A stretch of DNA of 64,000 bases from Chloroflexota bacterium (GTDB lineage: Bacteria; Chloroflexota; Chloroflexia; Chloroflexales; Herpetosiphonaceae), in the NCBI GenBank assembly GCA_020161265.1, contig JAIUOC010000007.1, positions 1 to 64,000 of the forward strand, given 5' to 3'. Positions 61,895 through 64,000 of this stretch are shown one piece after another (position 1 is the stretch's first letter; each line of letters opens with the position of its first letter). The notes under the pieces are model-generated. The model searched no databases and was not told the origin of the DNA. It saw nothing but the letters and a program-made list of their open reading frames with translations. A program made the position numbers and the translations under genes.

Positions 61895-64000
61895 CTATAA
61901 ATTATGCATGATTTTCAAAAAATAATTCATCGTATCGTTAAAACTATGGTAATCTAGTACAAATTTGTCATCTGCTAAGAATTCCAGCTGATCATAATGC
62001 TGTGATAAGACAATTTTCGTTTGCTCAACAAATTCAGACTGATACCATTCCATTTCATATTGTTCATAGTGAATTGCATTGAGCATATATTGAAAAATAT
62101 TTAATGCGAACGCATAATATTCTTTGGCAATTGCTAAACAGATGATTGACTCGCAAACAGTAATAACTCGACCAATAAAGATTGTATTATCAATTGCCAG
62201 AGGATAAATTTCCCGAACACAAGCATCCATCTGCTGATGATCACCTAAGAAAAAGTAGATTTTAATAAGAAATACATATAAAAGTACAAAATCTACCAGG
62301 TTCGAATCGAATTTTTCTTCATTCAGGATACTTATGATAATTTTCTCGGCCTCAGTGTATTTGCCTAAATAAATACACATAATCGCCATGTTTTTCATAC
62401 TCGAATGAATACCATCGTAATCGCCATTGATTCTAAATTTATCTAATAATTCGGCATAAATTTGATAAGCATCTTCTAAACGTCGCATTCCATACATTGA
62501 ATTTCCATAATTAAGCATCGGTGATAAGATATTAACGGTATCGCCAAGCTCACGATAGATATTAATTGCATCCATCAAAAGTTCATTAACTTGGTTTTGA
62601 GTATGTTTACTTCGAATTATAATGCCATAAAAATTCTTAGCCCTGGCTTCGATCAGTTTAAATTGATGCTGCTGGGCAAGTTGCACCAAATAGTTAAATG
62701 TCGCTTCACGTGAATAATCAGCGGTATCTTTCAAGCCAAAAATCAAGGTTGTATATAATGCTCGAGCTTGCCAATATGGATATTCAGTTAGTTGAAGTAA
62801 GGCTGGAACCTGTGGCATAATCCACGATTGAGCTTCAACCATTGAATCAGTTCGCCACCAAAAGCGATACATTGCCGCCAATAATTGCCATAAACGCAGT
62901 GGGTTTTGTTCCGCCCGCGCAGTATCCAAGGCAAAACTAATATTAGCATAGGCTTCGCGCATCGATTGACCCCAAAGCGCATAATCTGGGCCAATCAGCA
63001 GATCTTCGGTTGGCATAACCCATTCAATATAATAATCGCAATGAATTAATCGTAAATGGCGTTGGAATTCAGAATTAATCGATGTCCACAAATATTGGCG
63101 AATTGGCTCCAAAATAGCATAGGTTTGATACTGATTTGCTCGAATTCGGCTAATTAAGTGGTTATCGACGAGTAAGGCCAAGTGATCTTCCATCAATTCA
63201 AGCTCAAGTTGGCACACCGCCGCTGCCGCTGCCACATCCCAGCCAGCCTGAAATACGCCCAGTCGCTGGATTATCTGCTGAGATTGGATTGGTAATAACT
63301 GATAGCTCCAAGCAATCGTTGCTGCCATCGTCTGCTGTCGCACATCCACATCCAACGGCCCTTCGGCGAGAAAGCCAAGATCAGCGCTTACCGCAGCCAC
63401 AATCGTTTCTAAGCCATAGTCGGCGGTGCGTGCCGCAACCAATTCAATCGCTAACGGTAAACCGGCAACATGGCGGCAAAGCTGACCAACATGGTTTAAC
63501 AATTGCCCATCGCCACGATCCACGAGACGCACCGCTTCCATGCGATCAAGGCATAACTGCACTGCTGAATAGCTCGTCAAGGTTTCGCTCGGAGTTTCCG
63601 GCGCTGGATACTCCAAAACCTCAACTTCATAGATCTGTTCAGCGGGCACATGCAAGCGCACCCGACTGGTGGCAAGCACCTGCTGCTGGGGCAGCGCCTG
63701 AAATACCTGCGCCAACCACATTCCTGCTGCTGGAATATGCTCCAAATTATCAACAATCACAAGACTGCGGCGCTGTTGAAAAAAGTCGCGAATAGCCTGC
63801 TCAACCGATTGGGCTTCAGCGAGCGCCAAATGCAATTGCTGAATACAGGCCAAGCCGACATCCTCAACCCGCTGGACATCCGCAAAGCGCAAGAGGTGAA
63901 CTTCCTCGCAGATCGTGCCAATGCTTTGTTGGGCCAGTTCCAGCGCCAGGCGAGTTTTACCAACCCCACCAGTCCCAACTAAACTGACCCATCGCGCTCC
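61895..64000 (-). CDS. STAND ATPase-TPR regulator, partial at window end
   Basis: The gene's last 702 codons are in the window; it continues past 64000. The P-loop GTGGVGKTRLALELA lies at 63925-63970, then Walker B SLVIVDNLEHI, TSRVRL, and GLPLAIELVAARTAD. The C-terminal 350 residues are helical repeats with many Tyr, Ile and Asn, more AT-rich than the ATPase half. All core ATPase residues are present. The N-terminal domain is outside the window. It precedes the degenerate STAND-like gene on the same strand. Confidence 0.85.
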   Translation of the reverse strand, partial: GARWVSLVGTGGVGKTRLALELAQQSIGTICEEVHLLRFADVQRVEDVGLACIQQLHLALAEAQSVEQAIRDFFQQRRSLVIVDNLEHIPAAGMWLAQVFQALPQQQVLATSRVRLHVPAEQIYEVEVLEYPAPETPSETLTSYSAVQLCLDRMEAVRLVDRGDGQLLNHVGQLCRHVAGLPLAIELVAARTADYGLETIVAAVSADLGFLAEGPLDVDVRQQTMAATIAWSYQLLPIQSQQIIQRLGVFQAGWDVAAAAAVCQLELELMEDHLALLVDNHLISRIRANQYQTYAILEPIRQYLWTSINSEFQRHLRLIHCDYYIEWVMPTEDLLIGPDYALWGQSMREAYANISFALDTARAEQNPLRLWQLLAAMYRFWWRTDSMVEAQSWIMPQVPALLQLTEYPYWQARALYTTLIFGLKDTADYSREATFNYLVQLAQQHQFKLIEARAKNFYGIIIRSKHTQNQVNELLMDAINIYRELGDTVNILSPMLNYGNSMYGMRRLEDAYQIYAELLDKFRINGDYDGIHSSMKNMAIMCIYLGKYTEAEKIIISILNEEKFDSNLVDFVLLYVFLIKIYFFLGDHQQMDACVREIYPLAIDNTIFIGRVITVCESIICLAIAKEYYAFALNIFQYMLNAIHYEQYEMEWYQSEFVEQTKIVLSQHYDQLEFLADDKFVLDYHSFNDTMNYFLKIMHNL

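Noticed and set aside
1..64000. rRNA, tRNA, prophage or replication origin
   Set aside because: I saw no cloverleaf with anticodon, no conserved rRNA sequence, no phage structural genes and no DnaA-box cluster.

Overview
The window looks like a chromosomal segment of a filamentous Chloroflexota bacterium, most likely Herpetosiphon. This rests on moderate GC, codon style, abundant STAND ATPase/TPR regulators, a large RHS protein, a siderophore locus with no outer-membrane receptor, and a recurrent family of intergenic sequence. The organism call is inference from sequence character, not a database match.

Layout. 1-2755: a SUKH-domain protein with a 38-residue lipoprotein ORF, then an ArsR/AHSA1/DoxX operon with a leaderless promoter and operator-like palindrome. 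2964-17369: one long minus-strand siderophore operon, entA, DAHP synthase, entC, entE, entB, a condensation-adenylation-carrier-reductase NRPS, a siderophore-binding lipoprotein, two FecCD permeases, an ATPase and a DUF2218 protein, ended by a strong terminator at 2884-2929. Domain content matches the myxochelin pathway: 2,3-dihydroxybenzoate is made, activated, loaded on EntB, joined to a probably basic amino acid on the NRPS and released reductively. 17782-19098: an AT-rich DUF3644-like gene, probably acquired. 19405-25215: YnfA, an aldo/keto reductase, a three-gene membrane/DUF2071/SDR operon and a secreted subtilase. 25216-35699: a sugar-type binding protein, a lipoprotein with duplicated domains, two STAS sensors, an XRE-STAND-TPR regulator, a PHP phosphoesterase and a TorT-like binding protein beside the dCache-HAMP-STAS sensor.

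35837-46429: a secreted RidA homologue, small unknowns, a cupin, a glyoxalase with a helical tail, a three-gene cassette (TPR membrane protein, LysM lipoprotein, cytosolic subtilase), and a minus-strand group of SCP2-like, possible isoprenoid-fold, DnaJ and unknown genes. 46673-54205: a 2510-residue secreted RHS protein carrying a triplicated unrecognised domain. 54268-58893: DinB-like protein, a TetR regulator with two operators followed by its probable target cytochrome P450, and a DUF2723 glycosyltransferase-like membrane protein. 59195-60789: an intact IS200/IS605 element (TnpA and TnpB) inserted exactly between the ribosome binding site and second codon of a small gene. 61035-64000: a STAND-like protein with ATPase motifs eroded, next to an intact STAND-TPR protein that runs off the window.

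The strongest functional story is the siderophore operon. The most interesting structural observations are the IS605 insertion, which can be undone on paper to restore a start codon, the degenerate STAND next to an intact one, the TPR/LysM/subtilase cassette, and the triplicated insert in the RHS protein. No rRNA, tRNA or CRISPR array was seen.
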